NCBI GenBank assembly: GCA_050260415.1
Contig: JBLNCE010000138.1
Coordinates: forward strand, 1 to 21,337
Direction: 5' to 3'
DNA: 21,337 bases
From: JBLNCE01 sp050260415
Lineage (GTDB): Bacteria; Bacillota; UBA4882; JAAYXC01
The notes under the pieces are model-generated. The model was not told the DNA's origin. It did no database searches and worked only from the letters and a program-made list of their open reading frames with translations. Of the stretch, positions 1 through 7,093 are shown piece by piece. Numbering within the stretch: position 1 is the stretch's first letter; every line of letters begins with the position of its first letter. The position numbers and the translations under genes were made by a program.

Positions 1-3
1 TTC

Positions 4-155
4 CCTCACCCGAATCACGGACGGTGAGGTGGATAAAGACCCTCTCATTAAGGAGGTCCAGGAACCTTGGTTCCGGTCGCGGGATTCCAAAGGGTGTGCG
101 ACCACACCCTTTGGTCCGGGAAGGTGCGGGAGGACGGATAGTGCCTCCCGCGACC
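4..155. ncRNA. Possible structured RNA (cluster of perfect inverted repeats)
   Basis: No open frame of substance fits here, but the segment is unusually rich in self-complementarity. 4-10 pairs with 23-29 (7 bp). 61-65 pairs with 70-74 around a CTTG loop. 87-98 pairs with 103-114 (12 bp perfect, 4-nt loop). The tract 126-133 pairs with 144-151 (8 bp). Alternatively 75-84 pairs with 146-155 (10 bp), enclosing the 12-bp hairpin; these last two pairings compete for the same 3' strand. Weaker hairpins continue to about 255. Either strand could be transcribed; on the minus strand it would lie downstream of the permease remnant. I could not match it to tmRNA, RNase P RNA, SRP RNA or a group II domain V. 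The left boundary is cut by the window. It could equally be the end of a mobile element. Confidence 0.35.
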
Positions 156-290
156 CTAGACTAGTTAGTTAACAGATGAAAGCTTATACGACCCTACAAA
201 CTCGACGATGAAAACATCATTCTCCCCTAGAGACGTGAAGACGTTAAGAAAGCAAAGGAAGAAAGACCTGACATGTTGGCTTTCCTCAAC

Positions 291-1003
291 TCAATCCATC
301 CTCAGTGCGTCCACGGGATTGGTCCTGGCCGCCCGGTAGGCGGGATAGACGCCGAAGATCAGGTTGACCGCCAAGGTGGTCAGGGCGGCGATGGCCAGCA
401 CCTGCCAGGTCAGGTTCATATCGGGACCGCCTGTGTCCCCCCGGGTGAGGATGCCGCGCAGGAGCCCGGTCAGACCGTAGGCGGCCCCCAGGCCCAGAAT
501 GCCCCTGGACGCTCCCAGGAGCAGGGATTCATAGAGATAGGTTTGAAAGATCGTGCGGCGCGAGGCGCCCAAAGCGGCCGAGATGCCGATGCTCCTGGTG
601 CGCCTGAGCACCCTGGCCACCATGAGGTTAAGGATGTTGAGGGCGGCGATGAGCAGGCCGCAGCCGGCCATGAAACCGATGACCGTCAGGACCGGAACGA
701 TCTGACGCTTGTCCCGCTCGATCCAGTCCAGCGACGAAGCGATGGCGACCGTCCCCGGGCCGTACTTGCGTTGAAAATAATCCTTCAATTGGTTGACCGC
801 CGGGCGAAGCATGTCCGAGTCCCGCACGGCAAAGGTCAGGCTGCCGGCGGCACCGCCGCTCTTTAACCTCCCGCGCAGGCCGGAAACGTCCGGCGGCACA
901 TAAGCCTGGTAGTCCTGGCCATACCGGGGATCCTGAGGTTCGCCTGAGGGGTACCCGGCCGGCGGAGCGGCTTATCCTGGATGATGGGGCCGTCTTTGGG
1001 CAT
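291..1003 (-). pseudogene. MacB/FtsX-type ABC transporter permease, 3' remnant with disrupted 5' end
   Basis: The minus-strand frame ending at 291 is open back to about 971. It encodes the end of a MacB periplasmic domain, then three hydrophobic segments with the typical FtsX-family loop (RTRSIGISAALGASRR) and the usual ending PVDALRMD. A full-length permease has a first transmembrane helix and a longer periplasmic domain, and these are absent. An ATG at 1003 with a good AAGGAG lies in another frame. That frame (MPKDGPIIQDKPL...) would join the permease frame only if one base were gained or lost near the run at 945-965, and the permease frame itself has an in-frame TAA at 972-974. The gene is therefore both truncated and shifted. 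Family membership is confident; function in export is unlikely. A sequencing error could explain the shift but not the missing N-terminus. Confidence 0.7.
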
Positions 1004-1399
1004 GGCGGGACACTCCTTGGAATCAAGTTAATCGGTTCCAAGGATGATGATAGAACGGGGGGTATAAAGAGGGGATAAAGAAGGGAGGTGAGAACGACCG
1101 GGGAAAGGAGATTGTTAACCACATTAAGGCTGGGAGATTGATCTGTGGTCGATGTTTATAATGGATAAGGGCGTAATAGTCTTCTTCGCCGTAGCCGGTT
1201 ATGAAGGCCGAGGGATACGTTCTTTCATGAAAACGGCGAAAAGCCGGGCGTAAATTGGACAGGATGGTATGGCTATTTGAGGATGAGCTGCAGGCACTGC
1301 GTCTGTGGAGTTCTTTTCTCCTGGCGTGTTGCATAATATGGTGTAATTGGATATAATATAATTTACGCAGGAGAAAAAATCTCCCGAGGAGATGTCGAT
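1004..1399. other. Intergenic region upstream of the RloA/RloB cassette
   Basis: I see no convincing gene in these ~400 bases. The purine-rich stretch around 1045-1095 and the short frames crossing the region on the minus strand show no family features or good ribosome binding site. The right end becomes A+T-rich and holds the promoter of the downstream cassette (1329-1357) and its leader, with a GAGGAG about 9 bases before the start codon at 1400. Confidence 0.5.
1329..1357 (+). promoter_or_regulatory. Probable sigma-70-type promoter of rloA-rloB
   Basis: A perfect TATAAT (1352-1357) stands 17 bp after TTGCAT (1329-1334), which matches only the first three bases of the consensus -35. The surroundings are locally A+T-rich. 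Transcription would begin near 1364, leaving a short leader of about 35 bases with GAGGAG before the ATG at 1400. The strong -10 and exact spacing are seen in the sequence; that it drives the ATPase/RloB pair is inferred from position. Confidence 0.5.
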
Positions 1400-2743
1400 A
1401 TGCTCATCCGCTTCACCCTGGAAAACTGGATGTCGTTCCGGGATCCAGTCACTTTTTCCATGATCGCCGGCCGGGAGGAACAACACCGGGAACGAGTGCC
1501 TCGCGTGGAGAAATACCGCCTGGGACTCCTGCCTGTCGCGGCGATCTACGGCGGGAACGCCTCGGGCAAGACCAATTTTTTCAAGGCGCTGAACTTCGCC
1601 AGGAATTTCGTGGTGCGCGGCACCCGGCACGGGAGCCCGATCCCTGTGGATGTTTTTCGCCTTGATCCGCAAAAGGCCGACGCTCCTGCGCGCTTAACCT
1701 TCGAGCTGCTTGTCAGCGAGACGGTCTACGAGTACAGCTTTGCCGTAACCAGGAAAACCGTGCTGGAAGAGAAATTGGTGCGGATCACCAGCGCCAGCGA
1801 GAAAGTGCTGTACGACAGGCACGGTGACGATCCGCGCTTCGACCGTAAGCTTCCCGAACTGGATCGCCTGAACTTTGTCTTTCAGGGCACGCGGGACAAT
1901 CAGCTCTTCCTGACCAACGCCGTTTCACAGAAAGTGGATACATTTAAGCCGATCCACGACTGGTTCGATAATCTGACGTTCATCGCGCCTGATTCGCGTT
2001 TCGAGCCCTTTGAGCTTTTCTTTGACGAGGGAGATCCGCTCTACGCCGCCATGAACGAGCTTCTCCCCCGGCTCGATACCGGCATCGCGCGCCTTGGCGG
2101 CGAGGAAATCGCCTTTGAAAACGTTTCATTGCCCGAACCCGTCAAGAAGGATCTGCAGGAAAACGTCGGGGAAGGCATTACCGTCCGCGTACAGTCGATG
2201 TCCCGTTCGGATCGATTCACCATTACCCGCAAAGACGGGGAACTCCGCGCCAAGAAGCTGTTCACTTATCATCCTAGGGCAGGCGGAGCGATGGCCGCAT
2301 TCGACCTTAGCCAGGAATCGGACGGAACGCAGCGGGTGATTGACTTGTTGCCAGCGTTTGTGGAGCTTACGGCGGTCAAGACGCAAAAAGTATATGTCAT
2401 CGATGAGTTGGACCGGAGCCTGCACACGCTCTTGACGAGGAATCTGCTCGAATCTTTCCTGGTAAATTGCACGACGGCCAGCCGCTCCCAGTTGCTTTTC
2501 ACCACCCATGACGTGCTGCTCATGGACCAAAGTCTTCTGCGGCGCGATGAAATGTGGGTGGCCGAGCGGGATCAGGCCGGCGTGTCCAACCTGATCTCGT
2601 TCAACGAGTACAAGGATGTCCGTTCCGATAGGGATGTCCGCAAGAGCTATCTCCAAGGCCGTCTGGGCGGTATTCCCCGGATCCTGCTAAGTGAAGCGGT
2701 TTTAAGCTCTCTACCGCAACAACTGGGCATGGGAGAGAAATAA
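1400..2743 (+). CDS. rloA: AAA15/RloA-like ATPase (AbiL/OLD-like defence partner)
   Basis: This 447-residue ABC-fold ATPase belongs to the AAA_15 group that accompanies RloB proteins. It opens with the family-typical ML..FTLENWMSF segment. Walker A is GGNASGKT (residues 51-58), an ABC-like signature LSQESDGTQ is at about 303-311, Walker B is YVIDELD (332-338), and the switch histidine is in TTH (368-370). Residues ~150-290 form the divergent middle part usual for such SMC/OLD-type ATPases. The start is supported by GAGGAG 9 bases upstream. Its stop codon overlaps the next ATG by one base (TAATG), so translation is probably coupled. In the related AbiL, OLD and PARIS pairs the ATPase senses infection and controls a TOPRIM effector; transfer of that role here is inference. 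It may alternatively act in DNA repair. Confidence 0.85.
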   Translation: MLIRFTLENWMSFRDPVTFSMIAGREEQHRERVPRVEKYRLGLLPVAAIYGGNASGKTNFFKALNFARNFVVRGTRHGSPIPVDVFRLDPQKADAPARLTFELLVSETVYEYSFAVTRKTVLEEKLVRITSASEKVLYDRHGDDPRFDRKLPELDRLNFVFQGTRDNQLFLTNAVSQKVDTFKPIHDWFDNLTFIAPDSRFEPFELFFDEGDPLYAAMNELLPRLDTGIARLGGEEIAFENVSLPEPVKKDLQENVGEGITVRVQSMSRSDRFTITRKDGELRAKKLFTYHPRAGGAMAAFDLSQESDGTQRVIDLLPAFVELTAVKTQKVYVIDELDRSLHTLLTRNLLESFLVNCTTASRSQLLFTTHDVLLMDQSLLRRDEMWVAERDQAGVSNLISFNEYKDVRSDRDVRKSYLQGRLGGIPRILLSEAVLSSLPQQLGMGEK

Positions 2744-3339
2744 TGGCGCGAGGAAGAAGACGGTTCGAACGGCCACTGGGCAATCGTCGTTACCGAAAGC
2801 TTTTCATTATCGCGGCTGAGGGAACGAAGACCGAGCCCAAGTACTTTGGCATATTCAATAATCAGCAAGCAGTAGTCAAAGTTACCTGCATCAAGAGCAG
2901 GAATGGAGAGTCACCGCCACAGGTACTTCAGCGGATGAAAACGTACATTCAACAAGAATCATTAAAGGAAAGTGACGAAGCCTGGTTGGTTGTGGACAAA
3001 GATAGTTGGACTGATGATCAACTCCGGCAGCTTCATGAATGGTCGGAACAACGGGCGAATTACGGTTTCGCCCTTAGTAATCCTGATTTTGAGTATTGGC
3101 TCTTGCTCCATTTCGAGGATGGCGATGGGATTACAAACGCACGAGAATGCATGAATCGTATACTCAGGCATTGGCCGGACTATCAAAAGGATCTGGATCC
3201 TCGGAAGATTACCAGTGATATGATTAAATCTGCCATATATAGAGGAAAACGACGCGATACCCCGCCCTGCCCTGACTGGCCGCGAAACCCTGGAGGTACT
3301 ACGGTATACCGGCTGGTCGAAAATATCATGAGTACCTAG
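2743..3339 (+). CDS. rloB: RloB-like protein with TOPRIM-type acidic motifs (candidate effector nuclease)
   Basis: The 198-residue protein has the features of the RloB family. The N-terminus is basic (ARGRRRFERP, R16-R18). A beta strand leads into AAEGTKTEPKYF (E26, E31); VVDKDSW (D85, D87) follows; then the hallmark SNPDFEYWLLLHF (about 112-124). A glutamate followed by a DxD is the metal-binding pattern of TOPRIM nucleases, so RloB together with the upstream ATPase resembles an OLD protein split in two. The start overlaps the rloA stop. DNA is less G+C-rich than in the neighbouring histidine kinase, which fits acquisition by transfer. The gene ends 4 bp from the stop of the convergent kinase, with no obvious terminator between. 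Family assignment is firm; nuclease activity and the target (DNA, RNA or tRNA) are unknown. Confidence 0.83.
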   Translation: MARGRRRFERPLGNRRYRKLFIIAAEGTKTEPKYFGIFNNQQAVVKVTCIKSRNGESPPQVLQRMKTYIQQESLKESDEAWLVVDKDSWTDDQLRQLHEWSEQRANYGFALSNPDFEYWLLLHFEDGDGITNARECMNRILRHWPDYQKDLDPRKITSDMIKSAIYRGKRRDTPPCPDWPRNPGGTTVYRLVENIMST

Positions 3340-3343
3340 AAAT

Positions 3344-4411
3344 TTATCCCACCGTCGGCACCTCCAGATAAAACGTACTCCCCTCTCTTTGTGTGCTCTC
3401 CACCCACACCTTGCCCCCCGCCGCCTCGACGGCGTGCTTGACCAGGGCCAGACCGAGCCCGGTGCCGGGTTTTCGCGACTGGTGGCCCAGCCGGCGGAAG
3501 CTTTCCCAGATCTGGCAGCGCGCTTCCGCGGGGATGCCCGGCCCTTGGTCGGCGACGGAAACGACGACCGCGCCTGCCCGGCGCTCGACGCGCACGCGCA
3601 CGGGCCCGTCCTCCGGGCCGTATTTAAAGGCGTTGTCCAGCAGGTTGGCGATTGCCCTCTGGAGCCAGGCGGCGTGCCCGCGCACCGGCGGGACGCCCTC
3701 CTCCGGCAGGTCGAGTTCGAGCAGGCGGCCCGGGCGCGTGTAAGTATCCACGGCCTCGGCGGCGACGAGCGCCAGGTCTACCGGTTCGGTTTGAGCGGCC
3801 GTCAATGGGGTGGAGAGGGCAAGCATATCATCGACAACATGGGAAAGACGCACCGTCGCCATGAGGGCGTCCTGCAGCGCCCCCCGATGGTCGGCGGCCG
3901 CCAGGCCGACTTCCAGGCGCGTGCGGACGACGGCCAGGGCGTTCCGGAGTTCATGCGAGGCAAAGGCATTGAACTGCTCCAGTTCATGAAAGGCAGACTG
4001 CAACCGGTCGAGCATCCCATTGAAGCCCGCGGCCAACTGCGAGATCTCATCCTTCGGCCCCCGCTGCTCGAGGTGGGACGTAAGGTCGGCCGCGTTCAGG
4101 CTGCCGGCGAGCGAGGCCTTCTCCGTCAGGGGCCGCATGGCTTTCCGCGACAGAACGTAACTGCCGAAGAAGGCCAAGATCGCTAAGATACCCACGCCCA
4201 GAAGGGAATAGCCGGTCAGGCGGCGGGCGATCTCCATGGACCAGAGATGGTCGTAATCCCCGGCCTGAAACAGCCGGACGGTGAAGTCGTCGTCTGTCGG
4301 CGGCAGCGGGGGCAGCGGCCGGGTGACGGCCGTTTTCTTTATCAAGGCCGCCGATCGCTTGATCTCGACATCTGCACGACGGCTTAGCCGGAGAAGCTGT
4401 ATACTCGGCAT
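3344..4411 (-). CDS. Sensor histidine kinase, N-terminally short
   Basis: The 355-residue product has one transmembrane helix (about 67-88), a HAMP linker (89-140), a HisKA H-box ASHELRNAL with the phospho-acceptor at about H153, and a HATPase domain with N-box (NLLDNAFKYG, ~256-265), G1 (DQGPGIP, ~288) and G2 (GTGLGLAL, ~316). The kinase core is complete and should autophosphorylate. Two things are odd. The usual first transmembrane helix and most of the periplasmic sensor are missing, leaving about 66 polar residues before the remaining helix. The common HELRTPL is HELRNAL. An in-frame stop lies about 20 bases before the ATG and the AAAGGG is too close to it, so the start is uncertain or the gene is 5'-truncated. 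No response regulator gene is adjacent. Confidence 0.8.
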   Translation of the reverse strand: MPSIQLLRLSRRADVEIKRSAALIKKTAVTRPLPPLPPTDDDFTVRLFQAGDYDHLWSMEIARRLTGYSLLGVGILAILAFFGSYVLSRKAMRPLTEKASLAGSLNAADLTSHLEQRGPKDEISQLAAGFNGMLDRLQSAFHELEQFNAFASHELRNALAVVRTRLEVGLAAADHRGALQDALMATVRLSHVVDDMLALSTPLTAAQTEPVDLALVAAEAVDTYTRPGRLLELDLPEEGVPPVRGHAAWLQRAIANLLDNAFKYGPEDGPVRVRVERRAGAVVVSVADQGPGIPAEARCQIWESFRRLGHQSRKPGTGLGLALVKHAVEAAGGKVWVESTQREGSTFYLEVPTVG

Positions 4412-4530
4412 ACCCTTTAAGGATCTCGGTTAGCTATAACGCATGGCGTACGGTTGGAATTCCCGGGGCGGTTTGCCGAGCGAGGCATGCGCGTTGGTTA
4501 GAGGGGGGAGCCAACTCAACGCGAAGCGAA

Positions 4531-4551
4531 GAGGCCCTTGGGTAGGGCCTC
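4531..4551 (-). terminator. Hairpin downstream of kbl, possible terminator
   Basis: A perfect 8-bp stem (GAGGCCCT / AGGGCCTC) with a 5-nt loop lies about 75 bases beyond the kbl stop and before the kinase gene. On the minus strand it is followed by a moderately T-rich TTCGCTTCG rather than a true T-run, so intrinsic termination would be weak. An adjacent imperfect repeat at about 4490-4523 (CGCGTTGG against CCAACTCAACGCG) adds further structure. The role is inferred from position. Confidence 0.4.
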
Positions 4552-4624
4552 ATGCAATCTTGACGGCGCCGGGCGTTATCGGGGGTTGGGAACGCGGTTG
4601 ATAAAGGTACTTCGCAATCCGGAT

Positions 4625-5818
4625 TTAGCCGGCCTCACACTTGGTTCTGGCCGATGCAAAAGCTTCCATGGCTTTTTCGATATCCTCCTCGCTGTGCGCC
4701 GCCGAGAGCTGCACCCGGATTCTGGCCTTGCCGCGCGGTACGACCGGGTAGCTGAAACCGATCACGTAGATCCCCTCGTCCAGCATCATGGCGGCCATTC
4801 TGCTCGCCAGGGCCGCGTCGCCCAGCATGATCGGCACGATGGGGTGGTCGCCGTCCGGGATCTCAAAGCCGCGCGCGCGCATGCCCGCCCGAAAATGTCT
4901 GGTATTTGCGGCCAGCTTATCGCGGAGGGCGGTGGACTCGCTCAGGATCTCCAGTACCTTCAAGGTGGCCGCGGCGATGGGCGGAGCGAGGGTATTGGAG
5001 AAGAGATAGGGCCGGCTCCGCTGGCGCAAGTAGGCCACGATCTCCCTCCGGCCGCTGGTGAAGCCACCCGAGGCACCGCCCAAGGCTTTACCCAGCGTGC
5101 TGGTGATGATGTCCACGCGACCCATGACATTTAGGTATTCATGCGTGCCGCGCCCGGTGCGGCCCATGAAACCGGTGGCGTGCGAATCATCCACCATCAC
5201 GGCGGCGTCGTACTTCTCGGCCAGGTCGCAGATCCCGTCCAAACGGGCGACGGTCCCGTCCATCGAGAAGACGCCGTCGGTGGCGATGAGCCGGAGACGG
5301 GCATCCCTGGCCTCTTGCAGCTTTTCTTCCAGATCGCGCAGATCGTTGTTTTTGTATCGGTAGCGCCGGGCTTTGCAGAGGCGGATGCCGTCGATGATGC
5401 TGGCATGGTTCAATTCATCGCTGATGACCGCGTCCTGCTCTCCCAGGAGGGTTTCGAAGAGCCCCCCATTGGCGTCAAAGCATGAACTATAGAGGATGGT
5501 ATCCTCGGTGCCGAGGAACGCCGAGATCTTCGCCTCGAGCTCTTTGTGCAACATCTGCGTGCCGCAGATGAACCGGACGCTGCTGAGGCCGTAACCCCAG
5601 ACGTCCAGCGCCTCCTTGGCCGCCTGGATCACCCTCGGGTTCGAGGAGAGCCCCAGGTAATTATTGGCGCAAAAATTCAAGGCCTCGCGGCCGTCCGCCA
5701 GGCGGATACGCACGCCCTGGGGGGTGCCGAGGACGCGTTCCCCTTTTTCCAGGCCGTCCGTGCGGATCTCGTCAAGTTGTCGTTGGAGATGCGCCCGCAG
5801 TGAACCATACACGAACAT
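4625..5818 (-). CDS. kbl: Glycine C-acetyltransferase (2-amino-3-ketobutyrate CoA ligase)
   Basis: This cytosolic PLP enzyme of the alpha-oxoamine synthase family cleaves 2-amino-3-oxobutyrate with CoA to give glycine and acetyl-CoA, the second step of threonine breakdown. The length (397 aa) is that of Kbl. The N-terminus has the family's NFCANNYLGLSSNP (48-61). The PLP-contacting VDDSHATG lies at 209-216 and the Schiff-base lysine in STLGKALGG is K244. The C-terminal IRVQLSAAHSEEDIEKA is also typical. The start is set by AAGGAG, which overlaps the end of the upstream tdh gene; only 9 bp separate tdh and kbl, so they form one operon. AONS or serine palmitoyltransferase relatives are excluded mainly by the tdh pairing. 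Confidence 0.95.
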   Translation of the reverse strand: MFVYGSLRAHLQRQLDEIRTDGLEKGERVLGTPQGVRIRLADGREALNFCANNYLGLSSNPRVIQAAKEALDVWGYGLSSVRFICGTQMLHKELEAKISAFLGTEDTILYSSCFDANGGLFETLLGEQDAVISDELNHASIIDGIRLCKARRYRYKNNDLRDLEEKLQEARDARLRLIATDGVFSMDGTVARLDGICDLAEKYDAAVMVDDSHATGFMGRTGRGTHEYLNVMGRVDIITSTLGKALGGASGGFTSGRREIVAYLRQRSRPYLFSNTLAPPIAAATLKVLEILSESTALRDKLAANTRHFRAGMRARGFEIPDGDHPIVPIMLGDAALASRMAAMMLDEGIYVIGFSYPVVPRGKARIRVQLSAAHSEEDIEKAMEAFASARTKCEAG

Positions 5819-5827
5819 TCCGCTCCT

Positions 5828-6856
5828 TTACTCGCTCCAATCCAGGACTACCTTTCCACATTGACCGGATTTCATGACCTCGAAGCCCCGCTCAAACTCG
5901 GTGTAGTGGAACCGGTGCGTGATGACGGGGGTGATGTCCAAGCCGCACTGGATCATCATGGTCATCTTGTACCAGGTCTCGTACATCTCCCGGCCGTAGA
6001 TGCCCTTGATCGTCAAACCGTTGAAGACGACCAGATCCCAGTCGATCTCGGCCTTCGGCAGAATGCCGAGGAGGGCGATCTTGCCGCCGTGGCACATATT
6101 GGCCAGCATCATGCGAAAGGCGGCGGGGTTGCCGGACATCTCCAGACCCACGTCAAAGCCTTCCTTCATCCCGAGCCTCTTCCGCAGTTCCGGGCCCACT
6201 TCCCCATCCCGTACATTCAGCGCGATGGTCGCCCCCAGTTTTGTCGCCAAGGCAAGACGGTAGGGATTGATGTCGGTGACCACGACGTGCCGCGCGCCGC
6301 AATGGCGGGCGATGGCCGTGGCCATGAGGCCAATGGGTCCCGCGCCCGTGATCAGGACGTCCTCGCCCAGGAGGTCAAAGGAGAGGGCGGTGTGCGTGGC
6401 GTTGCCCAATGGGTCGAAGGAACTGAGGACCTCGAGGGGGATGTTCGGGTCGCAAGGCCAGACATTCGTGACGGGGATGGACAGGTACTCGGCGTACGCC
6501 CCGTCCCGGTTGACCCCCACGCCGAGCGTGTGCGCGCAGAGGTGGCGCCGGCCGGCCAGACAGTTCCGGCAGTGGCCGCAGACCACGTGGCCTTCGCCGC
6601 TGACCAGGTCGCCCCGGGCATAGTCTTGGACATTCTCGCCGCAGTCCTCGACGACGCCGACGAATTCGTGGCCGATGACCTGGCCCACGCGGATGGTCCT
6701 TTGCGACCATTCGTCCCAATTCCAGATGTGCAGATCAGTGCCGCAGATACTCGTTTTCATGATCCGGATCAGCACATCGTTCTTGCCGACTTCGGGCATC
6801 GGCACGTCCATCAATGATAGACCAGGCTCCGCCTTCGTCTTTACCAATGCTTTCAT
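5828..6856 (-). CDS. tdh: L-threonine 3-dehydrogenase
   Basis: A zinc-dependent medium-chain dehydrogenase oxidises L-threonine to 2-amino-3-oxobutyrate with NAD+, feeding the Kbl enzyme encoded 9 bp downstream. I set the start at the ATG of MKALVKTKAE, which has AAGGAG 11 bases upstream and gives 342 residues, the usual length; the frame is open further upstream to 6928 but that part crosses the leader hairpin and has no ribosome site. The catalytic zinc ligands C38 and H63-E64, the structural zinc cysteines C93, C96, C99 and C107, and the Rossmann motif GAGPIG (171-176) fall at the same numbers as in the well-studied E. coli enzyme. The start, leader and promoter arrangement suggest regulated expression of the operon. 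Confidence 0.96.
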   Translation of the reverse strand: MKALVKTKAEPGLSLMDVPMPEVGKNDVLIRIMKTSICGTDLHIWNWDEWSQRTIRVGQVIGHEFVGVVEDCGENVQDYARGDLVSGEGHVVCGHCRNCLAGRRHLCAHTLGVGVNRDGAYAEYLSIPVTNVWPCDPNIPLEVLSSFDPLGNATHTALSFDLLGEDVLITGAGPIGLMATAIARHCGARHVVVTDINPYRLALATKLGATIALNVRDGEVGPELRKRLGMKEGFDVGLEMSGNPAAFRMMLANMCHGGKIALLGILPKAEIDWDLVVFNGLTIKGIYGREMYETWYKMTMMIQCGLDITPVITHRFHYTEFERGFEVMKSGQCGKVVLDWSE

Positions 6857-6877
6857 TTGTGGACAGACTCCTTGGGG

Positions 6878-6915
6878 GGACGCAGCCTTCCCGCTACGGT
6901 GGGAAGGCTGCGTCC
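6878..6915 (-). promoter_or_regulatory. 15-bp perfect hairpin in the tdh leader
   Basis: The arms 6878-6892 and 6901-6915 are exact reverse complements (GGACGCAGCCTTCCC and its complement) around an 8-nt loop. In the transcript the 3' arm is followed by a short C-run and then the AAGGAG of tdh, so the stem ends a few bases before the ribosome binding site. It could act as a translational or mRNA-stability element, or it may be a copy of a dispersed palindromic repeat. The symmetry is directly visible; the function is inference. Confidence 0.6.
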
Positions 6916-6990
6916 ACGGAGGTTTCAAAGAAGGTTACGGAGTATTGCTCCAGCAGCGTATCATGGCACTACACGTCTATGCCAACGAAC

Positions 6991-7025
6991 GTATACAGTA
7001 TACCATGACCGGCGCGGATAGGCAA
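6991..7025 (-). promoter_or_regulatory. Probable tdh-kbl promoter with overlapping palindromic operator
   Basis: On the minus strand TTGCCT (7025-7020) and TATACT (7002-6997) are separated by exactly 17 bp, matching a sigma-70 promoter at 4 and 5 of 6 positions. The -10 is embedded in the 13-bp palindrome GTATAC-A-GTATAC (6991-7003), a size and place suited to a repressor site. Transcription from here would give a leader of about 130 bases that includes the 15-bp hairpin. Confidence 0.5.
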
Positions 7026-7093
7026 ACCCGGTGTTAATCCCGAGTCACGAACGAACCTTGACTATCTGCCAGTTTAGCGCGGCATCGATACCG

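Noticed and set aside
1023..1334. Minus-strand frame of 103 codons between the permease remnant and the rlo promoter
   Set aside because: No recognisable motif, no good ribosome site, and it runs through the purine-rich tract at 1045-1095; treated as non-coding.
6857..6928. 24-residue N-terminal extension of tdh
   Set aside because: It would be encoded by the leader hairpin, lacks a ribosome site, and the shorter start reproduces the standard length and the E. coli zinc-ligand numbering.
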